Of a stretch of DNA of 64,000 nucleotides, positions 13,636-25,349 are shown piece by piece. How positions within the stretch are numbered: the stretch's first letter is position 1; every line of letters starts with the position of its first letter. Made by a program: the position numbers and the translations under genes. The notes beneath the pieces are model-generated. The model ran no database searches. It was not told the DNA's origin and saw only the letters and a program-made list of their open reading frames with translations. This stretch comes from Bradyrhizobium sp. BRP22 (GTDB lineage Bacteria; Pseudomonadota; Alphaproteobacteria; Rhizobiales; Xanthobacteraceae): NCBI RefSeq assembly GCF_020194175.1, contig NZ_JADYVX010000019.1:62001-126000 (forward strand). The letters run 5' to 3'.

Positions 13636-14106
13636 ATGTCGCGTCGTCACTCTGCAGAAAAGCGTGAAGTGCTTCCGGACCCGAAGTTCGGAAACATCAT
13701 CATCACCAAGTTCATGAACTCGGTCATGTATGCCGGCAAGAAGTCGGTCGCCGAGAACATCGTCTATGGCGCGCTCAACATGATCGAGGCCAAGACCAAG
13801 CAGAACCCGCTCGGCGTATTCGAGCAGGCGCTCGAGAACGTCATGCCGACCATCGAGGTGCGTTCCCGCCGCGTCGGTGGCGCGACCTATCAGGTGCCGG
13901 TGGAGGTTCGCTCGGTGCGCCGGCAGGCGCTCGGCATCCGCTGGCTGATTTCGGCCGCGCGTGACCGCAACGAGAAAACGATGACGGAGCGGCTCTCGGC
14001 TGAGCTGCTCGACGCGTCGAACAACCGGGGGAACGCCGTCAAGAAGCGCGAAGACGTGCACCGGATGGCGGAAGCCAACCGCGCCTTCTCGCATTATCGC
14101 TGGTAA
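13636..14106 (+). CDS. rpsG: 30S ribosomal protein S7
   Basis: A 156-aa primary binder of the 16S 3' major domain that helps shape the E-site. Recognisable blocks are MSRRHSAEKREVLPDPKFGN at the start, FMNSVMYAGKKSVAE, and the C-terminal REDVHRMAEANRAFSHYRW. The ATG has AGG about five bases upstream. In E. coli S7 represses translation of the str operon by binding the rpsL-rpsG spacer. Here that spacer is only 15 bases, too short for the E. coli-type site, so the mechanism probably differs. Confidence 0.98.
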   Translation: MSRRHSAEKREVLPDPKFGNIIITKFMNSVMYAGKKSVAENIVYGALNMIEAKTKQNPLGVFEQALENVMPTIEVRSRRVGGATYQVPVEVRSVRRQALGIRWLISAARDRNEKTMTERLSAELLDASNNRGNAVKKREDVHRMAEANRAFSHYRW

Positions 14107-14136
14107 GGCGAACTACGGAATTCAAGGAACAGCCCC

Positions 14137-16209
<2,073 letters not shown>

Positions 16210-16249
16210 TTATCGTTGGTTGGCAGCTAACGATTGAACGGAGAGTCAA

Positions 16250-17440
<1,191 letters not shown>

Positions 17441-17458
17441 AGAAACGAATAGGGAATG

Positions 17459-17494
17459 GCGAGCGGCGAATAGGAATTTCTATTCGCTACTCGC
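17459..17494 (+). repeat. Imperfect hairpin (GCGAATAG type) between tuf and rpsJ
   Basis: Left arm 17459-17473 and right arm 17480-17494 pair over 15 positions with two wobble-type differences around a 6-base loop. The right-hand flank continues the ACTCGC/ACTCGCC pattern to about 17508. It lies between the tuf stop and the rpsJ ribosome-binding site and could attenuate or process the str-S10 transcript. A possibly related GGCGAAT hairpin lies at 30067-30086. Confidence 0.55.
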
Positions 17495-17524
17495 TACTCG
17501 CCACTCACTAGAGAAAGTACGGCA

Positions 17525-17833
17525 ATGAACGGCCAGAATATCCGCATCCGTCTCAAGGCGTTCGACCATCGCATTCTCGATACGTCGACCCGCGAGATCG
17601 TGAATACGGCCAAACGCACCGGTGCCCAGGTTCGCGGTCCCATTCCGCTGCCGACCCGCATCGAGAAGTTCACCGTCAACCGTTCGCCGCACGTCGACAA
17701 GAAGAGCCGCGAACAGTTCGAGATGCGCACTCACAAGCGCCTTCTCGACATCGTCGATCCGACCCCGCAGACCGTCGATGCTCTCATGAAGCTCGATCTG
17801 GCCGCCGGTGTCGACGTCGAGATCAAGCTCTAA
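17525..17833 (+). CDS. rpsJ: 30S ribosomal protein S10 / transcription antitermination factor NusE
   Basis: A 102-aa protein with two roles in bacteria: part of the 30S head, and NusE partner of NusB/NusG in antitermination. The N-terminus [19 protein letters not shown] and the block [20 protein letters not shown] are diagnostic. It opens the S10 gene cluster after a hairpin-bearing spacer of 84 bases from tuf, and rplC follows after 51 bases. Confidence 0.98.
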
Positions 17834-17884
17834 GTTTTGGATTGAAGTCTGCGCGAGCGGACGAAGAGAACAGGAACCACGCCG

Positions 17885-18604
17885 ATGCGCTCCGGAGTGA
17901 TCGCACAAAAGGTCGGGATGACGCGGGTCTTCACGGAGGCCGGCGAGCATATTCCCGTGACCGTGCTGAAGCTCGGCAACTGCCAGGTGCTGGGCCACCG
18001 CACCACTGAGAAGAACGGTTATGTCGCGCTGCAGCTCGGTTCGGGCTCGCGCAAGACCGTGTACATGCCGAAGGCCGAGCGCGGCCAGTTCGCCGTCGCG
18101 AAGGTCGAGCCGAAGCGCAAGGTCGCGGAATTCCGCGTGTCCGAGGATGCGCTGATCCCGGTCGGCGCGGAGATCCAGGCCGATCACTTCGTGGTCGGTC
18201 AGTTCGTCGACGTCACCGGCACCTCGATCGGCAAGGGCTTCGCCGGCGGCATGAAGCGCTGGAATTTCGGCGGTCTGCGCGCCACCCACGGCGTGTCGAT
18301 CTCGCACCGCTCGATCGGTTCGACCGGCGGCCGTCAGGATCCCGGCAAGACCTGGAAGAACAAGAAGATGCCCGGCCACATGGGTGTCGATCGCATCACC
18401 ACGCTCAACCTTCGCGTCGTGCAGACCGATGTCGAGCGTGGCCTGATCCTGGTCGAAGGCGCCGTCCCCGGCTCCAAGGGCGGATGGATCAGGGTGCGCG
18501 ACGCCATCAAGAAGCCGCTGCCGAAGGAAGCCCCGAAGCCCGGCAAGTTCAAGGTCGCGGGCGAGCAGGCTGCCGAGGCGCCGGCCGAGCAGGAAGGGGC
18601 GTGA
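17885..18604 (+). CDS. rplC: 50S ribosomal protein L3
   Basis: A 239-aa protein that sits near the peptidyl-transferase centre. The extension GGRQDPGKTWKNKKMPGHMG contains the glutamine methylated by PrmB in E. coli. It is about 30 residues longer than E. coli L3 because of an Ala/Glu/Lys/Pro-rich C-terminal tail (ends EAPAEQEGA). The stop is separated from the rplD start by a single base, which implies translational coupling. Confidence 0.98.
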   Translation: MRSGVIAQKVGMTRVFTEAGEHIPVTVLKLGNCQVLGHRTTEKNGYVALQLGSGSRKTVYMPKAERGQFAVAKVEPKRKVAEFRVSEDALIPVGAEIQADHFVVGQFVDVTGTSIGKGFAGGMKRWNFGGLRATHGVSISHRSIGSTGGRQDPGKTWKNKKMPGHMGVDRITTLNLRVVQTDVERGLILVEGAVPGSKGGWIRVRDAIKKPLPKEAPKPGKFKVAGEQAAEAPAEQEGA

Positions 18605-18605
18605 G

Positions 18606-19226
18606 ATGGAACTGAAAGTCACCACCCTTGAGGGCAAGGAAGCCGGCTCGGTCCAGCTTTCCGACGCCATTTTCGGCCTCGAGCCGCGCGCCGACATCAT
18701 TCAGCGCTGCGTGCAGTGGCAGCTCAACAAGCGTCAGGCCGGCACCCACAAGGCCAAGGGCCGCGCCGAGATCTGGCGCACCGGCAAGAAGATGTACAAG
18801 CAGAAGGGCACCGGCGGTGCCCGTCACGGCTCGGCCCGCGTGCCGCAGTTCCGTGGCGGCGGCCGCGCCTTCGGTCCGGTGGTTCGCTCGCATGCGACCG
18901 ACCTGCCGAAGAAGGTGCGTGCGCTCGCCCTCAAGCATGCTCTGTCGGCCAAGGCCAAGGACGGCGGCCTCGTCGTGCTCGACAGCGCCGACATCAAGGA
19001 AGCCAAGACCAAGGCGCTGGTCGGTCATTTCTCCGGCCTCGGGCTCACCAATGCGCTGATCATCGACGGCGCGGAGCTCAACAACGGCTTTGCGACCGCG
19101 GCGCGCAACATTCCGAATATCGACGTGCTGCCGATCCAGGGCATCAACGTCTACGACATCCTGCGCCGCCAGAAGCTGGTTCTGACCAAGGCGGCCGTCG
19201 ATGCGCTGGAGGCGCGCTTCAAATGA
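18606..19226 (+). CDS. rplD: 50S ribosomal protein L4
   Basis: A 206-aa protein whose long loop (KGRAEIWRTGKKMYKQKGTG and GARHGSARVPQFRGGGRAFG) lines the peptide exit tunnel. In E. coli L4 autoregulates the S10 operon through the rpsJ leader. No recognisable E. coli-like leader was seen here, only the hairpin before rpsJ. Its stop overlaps the rplW start in an ATGA arrangement. Confidence 0.98.
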   Translation: MELKVTTLEGKEAGSVQLSDAIFGLEPRADIIQRCVQWQLNKRQAGTHKAKGRAEIWRTGKKMYKQKGTGGARHGSARVPQFRGGGRAFGPVVRSHATDLPKKVRALALKHALSAKAKDGGLVVLDSADIKEAKTKALVGHFSGLGLTNALIIDGAELNNGFATAARNIPNIDVLPIQGINVYDILRRQKLVLTKAAVDALEARFK

Positions 19227-19522
19227 AGAATATCGATCCGCGCCACTACGACGTCATCGTCGCGCCCGTTGTGACCGAAAAGGCGACGCTCGCCTCTGAG
19301 CACAACAAGGTGCTGTTCAAGGTCGCCGGCAAGGCGACCAAGCCGCAGATCAAGGAAGCGGTCGAGAAGCTCTTCGACGTCAAGGTCAAGAGCGTGAACA
19401 CGCTGGTGCGCAAGGGCAAGACCAAAGTGTTCCGCGGCAATTTCGGCTCGCAGTCGGACACCAAGCGCGCGATCGTGACCCTGGAAGAGGGCCACCGCAT
19501 CGACGTGACTACCGGACTATAA
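19223..19522 (+). CDS. rplW: 50S ribosomal protein L23
   Basis: A 99-aa protein at the tunnel exit that docks trigger factor and SRP. The start is ATG 19223, overlapping the rplD stop by four bases. The same frame stays open upstream to 18716, but that part is the +2 shadow of rplD. Key blocks are DVIVAPVVTEKATLASEHNK and KSVNTLVRKGKTKVFRG. rplB starts 13 bases downstream. Confidence 0.97.
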   Translation: MKNIDPRHYDVIVAPVVTEKATLASEHNKVLFKVAGKATKPQIKEAVEKLFDVKVKSVNTLVRKGKTKVFRGNFGSQSDTKRAIVTLEEGHRIDVTTGL

Positions 19523-19535
19523 GGGCGTAACGACG

Positions 19536-20369
19536 ATGGCATTGAAAACCTACAACCCAACGACGCCGGGCCAGCGCCAGCTGGTGATGGTCGATCGTTC
19601 GGCGCTCTACAAGGGCAAGCCGGTCAAGGCGCTCACCGAGGGCAAGCAGTCGAACGGTGGCCGCAACAACACCGGCCGCATCACCGTCCGCTTCCGCGGC
19701 GGCGGCCACAAGAAGGCCTATCGCAATGTCGACTTCCGCCGCGACAAGGTGGATGTGCCGGCGACCGTCGTGCGGCTCGAGTACGATCCGAACCGCACCG
19801 CCTTCATTGCGCTGATCAAGTATCAGGATGGCGAGCAGGCCTACATCCTGGCGCCGCAGCGGCTTGCCGCTGGTGACACGGTGGTGGCCGGCAGCTATGT
19901 CGACGTCAAGCCGGGCAACGTGATGCCGCTCGGCAACATGCCGGTCGGCACCATCGTCCACAATATCGAGCTGAAGATCGGCAAGGGCGGCCAGCTCGCG
20001 CGCTCGGCCGGCACCTATGCCCAGATCGTCGGCCGCGACCAGGACTACGTCATCATCCGCCTGAACTCGGGCGAGCAGCGCCTGGTGCACGGCCGTTGCC
20101 GCGGCGCCATCGGCGCGGTGTCGAATCCCGATCACATGAACATCTCGATCGGCAAGGCGGGCCGCACCCGCTGGCTCGGCTGGCGCCCGCACAACCGCGG
20201 CGTCGTCATGAACCCGATCGACCACCCGCATGGCGGCGGTGAAGGCCGGACTTCGGGCGGCCGCCACCCGGTCACCCCGTGGGGCAAGCCGACCAAGGGC
20301 AAGAAGACGCGGTCCAACAAGTCGACCAACAAATTCATTCTCCTAAGCCGCCACAAGCGGAAGAAGTAA
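19536..20369 (+). CDS. rplB: 50S ribosomal protein L2
   Basis: A 277-aa universally conserved protein needed for peptidyl-transferase assembly. The RNA-binding core includes NNTGRITVRFRGGGHKKAYR. The signature GGGEGRTSGGRHPVTPWGKP contains the conserved histidine equivalent to E. coli H229. The C-terminus is basic (SRHKRKK). rpsS starts 12 bases after it. Confidence 0.99.
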   Translation: MALKTYNPTTPGQRQLVMVDRSALYKGKPVKALTEGKQSNGGRNNTGRITVRFRGGGHKKAYRNVDFRRDKVDVPATVVRLEYDPNRTAFIALIKYQDGEQAYILAPQRLAAGDTVVAGSYVDVKPGNVMPLGNMPVGTIVHNIELKIGKGGQLARSAGTYAQIVGRDQDYVIIRLNSGEQRLVHGRCRGAIGAVSNPDHMNISIGKAGRTRWLGWRPHNRGVVMNPIDHPHGGGEGRTSGGRHPVTPWGKPTKGKKTRSNKSTNKFILLSRHKRKK

Positions 20370-20381
20370 GGAACGCCGGAC

Positions 20382-20660
20382 ATGGTTCGTTCAGTCTGGA
20401 AAGGCCCGTTCGTCGAGGCATCGCTGCTCAAGAAGGCAGATGCCGCGCGGGCGTCCGGCCGTCACGACGTCATCAAGATCTGGAGCCGCCGCTCGACCAT
20501 CCTGCCGCAGTTCGTGGGCCTGACCTTCGGCGTCTATAACGGCCAGAAGCACGTGCCGGTTTCGGTGAACGAGGAAATGGTGGGTCACAAGTTCGGCGAG
20601 TTCTCGCCGACCCGTACCTTCCACGGCCACTCTGGCGACAAGAAAGCCAAGAAGGCTTAA
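20382..20660 (+). CDS. rpsS: 30S ribosomal protein S19
   Basis: A 92-aa protein of the 30S head that contacts the A-site finger through bridge B1a. MVRSVWKGPFVEASLLKKAD and HKFGEFSPTRTFHGHSGDKK are the family landmarks. ATG 20382 has AAGGAACGCCGGAC directly upstream. Confidence 0.98.
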   Translation: MVRSVWKGPFVEASLLKKADAARASGRHDVIKIWSRRSTILPQFVGLTFGVYNGQKHVPVSVNEEMVGHKFGEFSPTRTFHGHSGDKKAKKA

Positions 20661-20684
20661 AGAGTTAGGCTTGAGGATTAAGCG

Positions 20685-21071
20685 ATGAGCAAACCAAAGC
20701 GCGAACGTGTCCTCGCGGACAATGAGGCCAAGGCCGTCGCCCGGATGCTGCGCGTCAGCCCGCAGAAGCTGAACCTGGTGGCGCAGATGATCCGCGGCCG
20801 CAAGGCGTCGGCCGCGCTTGCCGACCTGCAGTTCTCGCGCAAGCGGATCGCGGTCGACGTCAAGAAGTGCCTGGAATCGGCGATTGCCAATGCCGAAAAC
20901 AACCATGACCTCGAAGTCGACGATCTCGTCGTCGCCGAGGCCCATGTCGGCAATGGCCTCGTCATGAAGCGTTTTGCCCCGCGCGGCCGTGGCCGCTCGG
21001 GCCGTGTCTACAAACCGTTCTCGCATCTCACGATCGTGGTTCGTGAGGTCGAGGCCGAGGCGAGCGCTTAA
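20685..21071 (+). CDS. rplV: 50S ribosomal protein L22
   Basis: A 128-aa protein whose beta-hairpin reaches into the exit tunnel. The core RMLRVSPQKLNLVAQMIRGR and the loop GLVMKRFAPRGRGRSGRVYK are present, with no insertion or deletion that would suggest macrolide resistance. The N-terminal MSKPKRERVLADNEAKAVA is charged, as in other Rhizobiales. Confidence 0.98.
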   Translation: MSKPKRERVLADNEAKAVARMLRVSPQKLNLVAQMIRGRKASAALADLQFSRKRIAVDVKKCLESAIANAENNHDLEVDDLVVAEAHVGNGLVMKRFAPRGRGRSGRVYKPFSHLTIVVREVEAEASA

Positions 21072-21091
21072 GGGAAGCGCGGGAGAATAAG

Positions 21092-21796
21092 ATGGGTCAA
21101 AAGATCAATCCGATCGGGCTGCGTCTCGGCATCAACCGAACCTGGGATTCGCGTTGGTTCGCCGGCAAGGCCGAATACGGCAAGCTGTTGCACGAGGACG
21201 TCAAGATCCGCGAGATCCTGCACAAGGAGCTCAAGCAGGCCGCGGTGGCGCGCATCGTGATCGAGCGTCCGCACAAGAAGTGCCGGGTGACGATCCATTC
21301 AGCGCGTCCTGGCGTCGTGATTGGCAAGAAGGGCGCCGACATCGACAAGCTGCGCAAGAAGGTTGCCGACATCACCGCGTCCGACGTCGTCATCAATATC
21401 GTCGAGATCCGCAAGCCGGAGCTCGATGCGACGCTGGTCGCCGAATCGATCGCGCAGCAGCTCGAGCGCCGTGTTGCGTTCCGCCGCGCCATGAAGCGCG
21501 CGGTGCAGTCGGCGATGCGTCTTGGCGCCGAGGGCATCCGCATCAACTGCTCGGGTCGGCTCGGCGGCGCTGAAATCGCGCGCATGGAGTGGTACCGCGA
21601 GGGCCGGGTGCCGCTGCACACGCTGCGCGCGGACGTCGACTACGGCGTTGCCACCGCGTTCACGACCTTCGGCACCTGCGGCGTCAAGGTCTGGATCTTT
21701 AAGGGCGAGATCCTCGAGCACGATCCGATGGCCCAGGACAAGCGGATGGCTGAAGGCGATACCGGGCGCTCCCGCCGCGATGCCGCGGCCGCCTGA
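21092..21796 (+). CDS. rpsC: 30S ribosomal protein S3
   Basis: A 234-aa protein at the mRNA entry channel. The KH motif GVVIGKKGADIDKLRKKV and the second-domain block RVAFRRAMKRAVQSAMRLGA are clear. ATG 21092 follows GGGAGAATAAG. The C-terminal tail GDTGRSRRDAAAA is short and basic/alanine-rich. Confidence 0.98.
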   Translation: MGQKINPIGLRLGINRTWDSRWFAGKAEYGKLLHEDVKIREILHKELKQAAVARIVIERPHKKCRVTIHSARPGVVIGKKGADIDKLRKKVADITASDVVINIVEIRKPELDATLVAESIAQQLERRVAFRRAMKRAVQSAMRLGAEGIRINCSGRLGGAEIARMEWYREGRVPLHTLRADVDYGVATAFTTFGTCGVKVWIFKGEILEHDPMAQDKRMAEGDTGRSRRDAAAA

Positions 21797-21826
21797 AGCG
21801 AGATGAGAGTTTGAGGGCTTAACGCC

Positions 21827-22240
21827 ATGATGCAACCAAAGAAAACGAAGTTCCGGAAGGCGCATAAGGGCCGCATCCACGGCGTTGCGACTTCGGGCGC
21901 GACGTTGTCCTTCGGCCAGTTCGGCCTGAAGGCGCTCGAGCCGGAACGCGTCACCGCGCGCCAGATCGAGGCCGCCCGCCGCGCGCTGACCCGCCACATG
22001 AAGCGCGCCGGCCGCGTCTGGATCCGCGTGTTCCCGGACGTGCCGGTGTCGAAGAAGCCCGCCGAAGTGCGCATGGGCTCGGGCAAGGGCTCGCCGGAAT
22101 TGTGGGTGGTCCGCGTCAAGCCGGGTCGTGTGCTGTTCGAGATCGACGGCGTCACCAACCAGGTCGCGCGCGAGGCGCTCGATCTCGCCGCCGCCAAGCT
22201 GCCGATCAAGACGCGCTTCGTCGCGCGCATCGCGGAGTGA
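21827..22240 (+). CDS. rplP: 50S ribosomal protein L16
   Basis: A 137-aa protein near the A-site and 5S rRNA. The N-terminus MMQPKKTKFRKAHKGRIHG has two consecutive ATG codons; the first is taken by family convention. The arginine-rich block ARRALTRHMKRAGRVWIRVF is present, as is MGSGKGSPELWVVRVKPGRV, which surrounds the site hydroxylated by RoxA in E. coli. rpmC starts 5 bases after the stop. Confidence 0.98.
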   Translation: MMQPKKTKFRKAHKGRIHGVATSGATLSFGQFGLKALEPERVTARQIEAARRALTRHMKRAGRVWIRVFPDVPVSKKPAEVRMGSGKGSPELWVVRVKPGRVLFEIDGVTNQVAREALDLAAAKLPIKTRFVARIAE

Positions 22241-22245
22241 CCGAG

Positions 22246-22452
22246 ATGGCCCAGTTGAAAATCGAGGATATCCGCGCGATGAGCGCCGACCAGATGGAGG
22301 ACGCGATCCTCAATCTGAAGAAGGAGCGGTTCAACCTGCGCTTCCAGCGCGCCACCGGCCAGCTCGAGAACACCTCGCGGCTGAAGGAAGCGCGCCGCGA
22401 CATCGCCCGTATCAAGACCATCGCCGCGCAGCAGCGCGCGAAGAAGAAGTAA
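22246..22452 (+). CDS. rpmC: 50S ribosomal protein L29
   Basis: A 68-aa helical-hairpin protein beside L23 at the tunnel exit. Start ATG 22246 gives MAQLKIEDIRAMSADQMEDA. The longer open frame from 22102 is an artefact within rplP. The central motif LKKERFNLRFQRATGQLEN identifies the family. It is followed after 10 bases by rpsQ. Confidence 0.97.
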   Translation: MAQLKIEDIRAMSADQMEDAILNLKKERFNLRFQRATGQLENTSRLKEARRDIARIKTIAAQQRAKKK

Positions 22453-22462
22453 GAGGCCGGAC

Positions 22463-22711
22463 ATGCCGAAACGTACGCTGCAGGGCGTGGTCGTCAGCGA
22501 CAAGCAAGCCAAGACGGTGGTGGTGCGCGTCGATCGCCGCTTCACCCATCCGATCTACAAGAAGACGATCCGCCGTTCGAAGAACTACCACGCCCACGAC
22601 GAGAGCGACCAGTTCAAGCCGGGCGATACGGTGTGGATCGAGGAAAGCAAGCCGATCTCGAAGTTGAAGCGCTGGATCGTGATCCGGGGCGAGCAGAAGC
22701 AAACGGCCTGA
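22463..22711 (+). CDS. rpsQ: 30S ribosomal protein S17
   Basis: An 82-aa OB-fold primary 16S binder. MPKRTLQGVVVSDKQAKTVV and the loop YHAHDESDQFKPGDTVWIEE are characteristic. An 81-base spacer to rplN, longer than the others in this block, contains a CCGGCT/AGCCGG hairpin (22719-22734) followed by an A/T run. Confidence 0.98.
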   Translation: MPKRTLQGVVVSDKQAKTVVVRVDRRFTHPIYKKTIRRSKNYHAHDESDQFKPGDTVWIEESKPISKLKRWIVIRGEQKQTA

Positions 22712-22792
22712 CGCGCATCCGGCTCTGGAGCCGGGGAATGTCGGGAAAATTTTGAGCGCAAGTGAAGCGCAGAAAGAGGACGAGGTGCATCA

Positions 22793-23161
22793 ATGATTCA
22801 GATGCAGACCAACCTCGACGTGGCCGATAATTCAGGCGCACGCCGTGTCATGTGCATCAAGGTGCTTGGGGGCTCCAAGCGCCGCTACGCCACCGTGGGC
22901 GACATTATCGTTGTGTCGATCAAGGAAGCCATTCCGCGTGGCAAGGTGAAGAAGGGCGACGTCATGAAGGCGGTCGTGGTGCGGGTCCGCAAGGACATTC
23001 GCCGCCCCGACGGCTCGGTCATCCGCTTCGACCGCAACGCAGCCGTGCTGGTCAACAACCAGTCGGAGCCGGTCGGCACCCGCATCTTCGGGCCGGTGCC
23101 GCGCGAGCTGCGCGCCAAGAACCACATGAAGATCATCTCGCTTGCCCCGGAGGTGCTGTGA
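22793..23161 (+). CDS. rplN: 50S ribosomal protein L14
   Basis: A 122-aa protein of the bridge B8 region and the docking site of the silencing factor RsfS. MIQMQTNLDVADNSGARRVM and the central IVVSIKEAIPRGKVKKGDV are diagnostic. It heads the spc-type genes. Its stop shares bases with the rplX start (TGATG), which implies coupled translation. Confidence 0.98.
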   Translation: MIQMQTNLDVADNSGARRVMCIKVLGGSKRRYATVGDIIVVSIKEAIPRGKVKKGDVMKAVVVRVRKDIRRPDGSVIRFDRNAAVLVNNQSEPVGTRIFGPVPRELRAKNHMKIISLAPEVL

Positions 23162-23475
23162 TGGCTGCCAAGATCCGGAAGGGTGACAAGGTCATCGTGC
23201 TGACCGGCCGCGACAAGGGCCGCACCGGCGAAGTGTTCGAGGTGCGCCCGGCCGAAAACACCGCGCTGGTGCGCGGCGTCAACATGGTGAAGCGTCACCA
23301 GAAGCAGACCCAGAACCAGGAGGGCGGCATTATCTCCAAGGAGGCGCCGATCCACCTCTCCAACGTCGCGTATGTCGGCAAGGATGGAAAGCCGACCCGC
23401 ATCGGGTTCAAGATTCAGGCTGATGGCAAGAAGGTTCGCATTGCCAAGAGCTCGGGAGCAGAGATCGATGGCTGA
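23161..23475 (+). CDS. rplX: 50S ribosomal protein L24
   Basis: A 104-aa assembly initiator of the 50S subunit with an N-terminal KOW motif (KGDKVIVLTGRDKGRTGEVF). The start ATG 23161 overlaps the rplN stop by one base. The stop overlaps the first eight bases of rplE, so rplN-rplX-rplE form a tightly coupled trio. Confidence 0.97.
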   Translation: MAAKIRKGDKVIVLTGRDKGRTGEVFEVRPAENTALVRGVNMVKRHQKQTQNQEGGIISKEAPIHLSNVAYVGKDGKPTRIGFKIQADGKKVRIAKSSGAEIDG

Positions 23476-24025
23476 GACCGCCTATGTGCCGCGCTTGCGC
23501 ACGGAATATGACAGGAAGATTCGCGGCCTGCTGACCGAGAAGTTCGGCTACGAGAACGCGATGCAGGTGCCGCGGCTGGACAAGGTCGTGCTCAACATGG
23601 GCGTCGGCGATTCCGTCAACGACCGCAAGAAGGCCGAGACCGCCGCCGCCGAGCTGACGCAGATCGCCGGCCAGAAGGCCATCGTGACCTATTCGCGGGT
23701 TGCGATCGCGACCTTCAAGCTGCGCGAGAATCAGCCGATCGGCTGTAAGGTCACGCTGCGCAAGGCCCGCATGTACGAGTTCATCGACCGCCTGGTGAAC
23801 GTCGCGCTGCCGCGCGTGCGCGACTTCCGCGGGCTGAACCCGAAGAGCTTCGACGGCCGCGGCAACTATTCGCTCGGCATCAAGGAGCACATCATTTTCC
23901 CCGAGATCGACTTCGACAAGGTCTCGGAAGCGCGCGGCATGGACATCACGGTGTGTACCACGGCCAAGACCGACGACGAGGCTCGCGCCTTGTTGACCGC
24001 TTTCAATTTCCCGTTCCGGCAGTGA
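23468..24025 (+). CDS. rplE: 50S ribosomal protein L5
   Basis: A 185-aa 5S rRNA-binding protein of the central protuberance. ATG 23468 (MAETAYVPRLRTEYDRKIRG) is chosen over upstream in-frame codons that lie inside rplX. Family blocks are VPRLDKVVLNMGVGDSVNDR and SFDGRGNYSLGIKEHIIFPE. The C-terminus is ALLTAFNFPFRQ. Confidence 0.97.
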   Translation: MAETAYVPRLRTEYDRKIRGLLTEKFGYENAMQVPRLDKVVLNMGVGDSVNDRKKAETAAAELTQIAGQKAIVTYSRVAIATFKLRENQPIGCKVTLRKARMYEFIDRLVNVALPRVRDFRGLNPKSFDGRGNYSLGIKEHIIFPEIDFDKVSEARGMDITVCTTAKTDDEARALLTAFNFPFRQ

Positions 24026-24072
24026 GACGCTGACGAACAGCCTCTCAAACGCGGAAACGTAAGGAGCCACGC

Positions 24073-24378
24073 ATGGCAAAGAAGAGTGCAGTCGAGAAGA
24101 ACAACCGGCGCAAGCGGATGGCCAAGAACGCCGCCGCCAGCCGTGCCCGGTTGAAGGCGATCATCGCCGACAAGACCAAGCCGATGGAAGAGCGTTTCGC
24201 GGCGACCTTGAAGCTTGCCGAAATGCCGCGCAACTCGTCGCCGACCCGGATACGCAACCGTTGCGAGCTCACCGGTCGCCCGCGCTCGAACTATCGCAAG
24301 AACAAGCTGTCCCGCATCGCGCTGCGCGAGCTCGGCTCCAAGGGCCTGATCCCGGGCCTCGTGAAGTCGAGCTGGTAA
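24073..24378 (+). CDS. rpsN: 30S ribosomal protein S14 (zinc-independent type)
   Basis: A 101-aa protein of the 30S head. It is the long C-minus form: the only cysteine is in RNRCELTGRPRSNYRKNKLS, so no CxxC zinc pair can form. That makes it insensitive to zinc limitation, unlike the short form. ATG 24073 follows AAGGAGCC. Confidence 0.98.
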   Translation: MAKKSAVEKNNRRKRMAKNAAASRARLKAIIADKTKPMEERFAATLKLAEMPRNSSPTRIRNRCELTGRPRSNYRKNKLSRIALRELGSKGLIPGLVKSSW

Positions 24379-24391
24379 GGAGGGTCGGAAG

Positions 24392-24790
24392 ATGTCAACG
24401 CACGATCCGATCTCCGATCTCATCACCCGCATCCGGAACGCGCAGATGCGCTCGAAGTCCAAGGTCACGAGCCCGGGCTCGAAGATGCGCCAGAACGTGC
24501 TCGAGGTGCTGAAGGCGGAAGGCTATATCCGCGGTTATGCCAGCGTCGAGCACTCGTCCGGCCGCAGCGAGCTCGAGATCGAATTGAAATATTTCGACGG
24601 CGAGCCGGTCATCCGCGAGATCGAGCGCGTGTCGAAGCCGGGCCGCCGGGTCTACACCTCGGTGAAGAACCTGCCGCGGGTGAACAATGGTCTCGGCATC
24701 TCCGTGTTGTCGACGCCGAAGGGAATCATGGCCGACCATGACGCGCGCGACGCGAATGTGGGCGGCGAAATTCTCTTCACGGTGTTCTGA
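24392..24790 (+). CDS. rpsH: 30S ribosomal protein S8
   Basis: A 132-aa central-domain 16S binder. MSTHDPISDLITRIRNAQMR and the C-terminal GIMADHDARDANVGGEILFT are diagnostic. In E. coli S8 is the autogenous repressor of the spc operon at the rplE leader. Here rplE starts inside rplX, so an equivalent site would have to lie in coding sequence. Confidence 0.98.
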   Translation: MSTHDPISDLITRIRNAQMRSKSKVTSPGSKMRQNVLEVLKAEGYIRGYASVEHSSGRSELEIELKYFDGEPVIREIERVSKPGRRVYTSVKNLPRVNNGLGISVLSTPKGIMADHDARDANVGGEILFTVF

Positions 24791-24804
24791 GGAAGGATTG
24801 AGCC

Positions 24805-25338
24805 ATGTCACGTATTGGCAAAAGGCCTGTGGCGATCCCGTCGGGTGTGACGGCGACCGTCGATGGGCAGACGGTGAAGGTGAAGGGGCCGAAGGGGCAG
24901 CTTCAGTTCGTCGTGCATGACGATGTCGAGGTGAAGTTCGAGAACGGGCAGGTCAAGGTTGCGCCGCGCGTCAAGACGAACCGCGCGCAGGCGATGTACG
25001 GCACCGCGCGTGCGCAGGTCGCGAACCTGGTCGAGGGTGTGACCAAGGGTTTTGAGAAGAAGCTCGAGATCACCGGCGTCGGCTACCGCGCGGCGATGCA
25101 GGGCAAGAACCTGCAGCTCGCGCTCGGCTACAGCCACGACGTCATCTACCCGATCCCGGAGGGCATCTCGATCGCGGTGCCGAAGCCGACCGAGATCACC
25201 GTCTCGGGCATCGATCCCCAGCGCGTCGGCCAGGTCGCGGCCGAGATCCGCGCGTATCGTCCGCCGGAGCCCTACAAGGGCAAGGGCGTGAAGTACGCCA
25301 ACGAATTCATCTTCCGCAAGGAAGGCAAGAAGAAGTAA
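24805..25338 (+). CDS. rplF: 50S ribosomal protein L6
   Basis: A 177-aa two-domain protein near the sarcin-ricin loop. N-terminus MSRIGKRPVAIPSGVTATVD. The C-terminal domain has YRPPEPYKGKGVKYANEFIF. It starts 14 bases after rpsH with AGGAAGGATTGAGCC upstream. Confidence 0.98.
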   Translation: MSRIGKRPVAIPSGVTATVDGQTVKVKGPKGQLQFVVHDDVEVKFENGQVKVAPRVKTNRAQAMYGTARAQVANLVEGVTKGFEKKLEITGVGYRAAMQGKNLQLALGYSHDVIYPIPEGISIAVPKPTEITVSGIDPQRVGQVAAEIRAYRPPEPYKGKGVKYANEFIFRKEGKKK

Positions 25339-25349
25339 CGGAGCCGGTC

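Noticed and set aside
18716..19222. Upstream extension of rplW to 18716
   Set aside because: This stretch is the shifted-frame shadow of rplD; L23 starts at the ATG overlapping the rplD stop.
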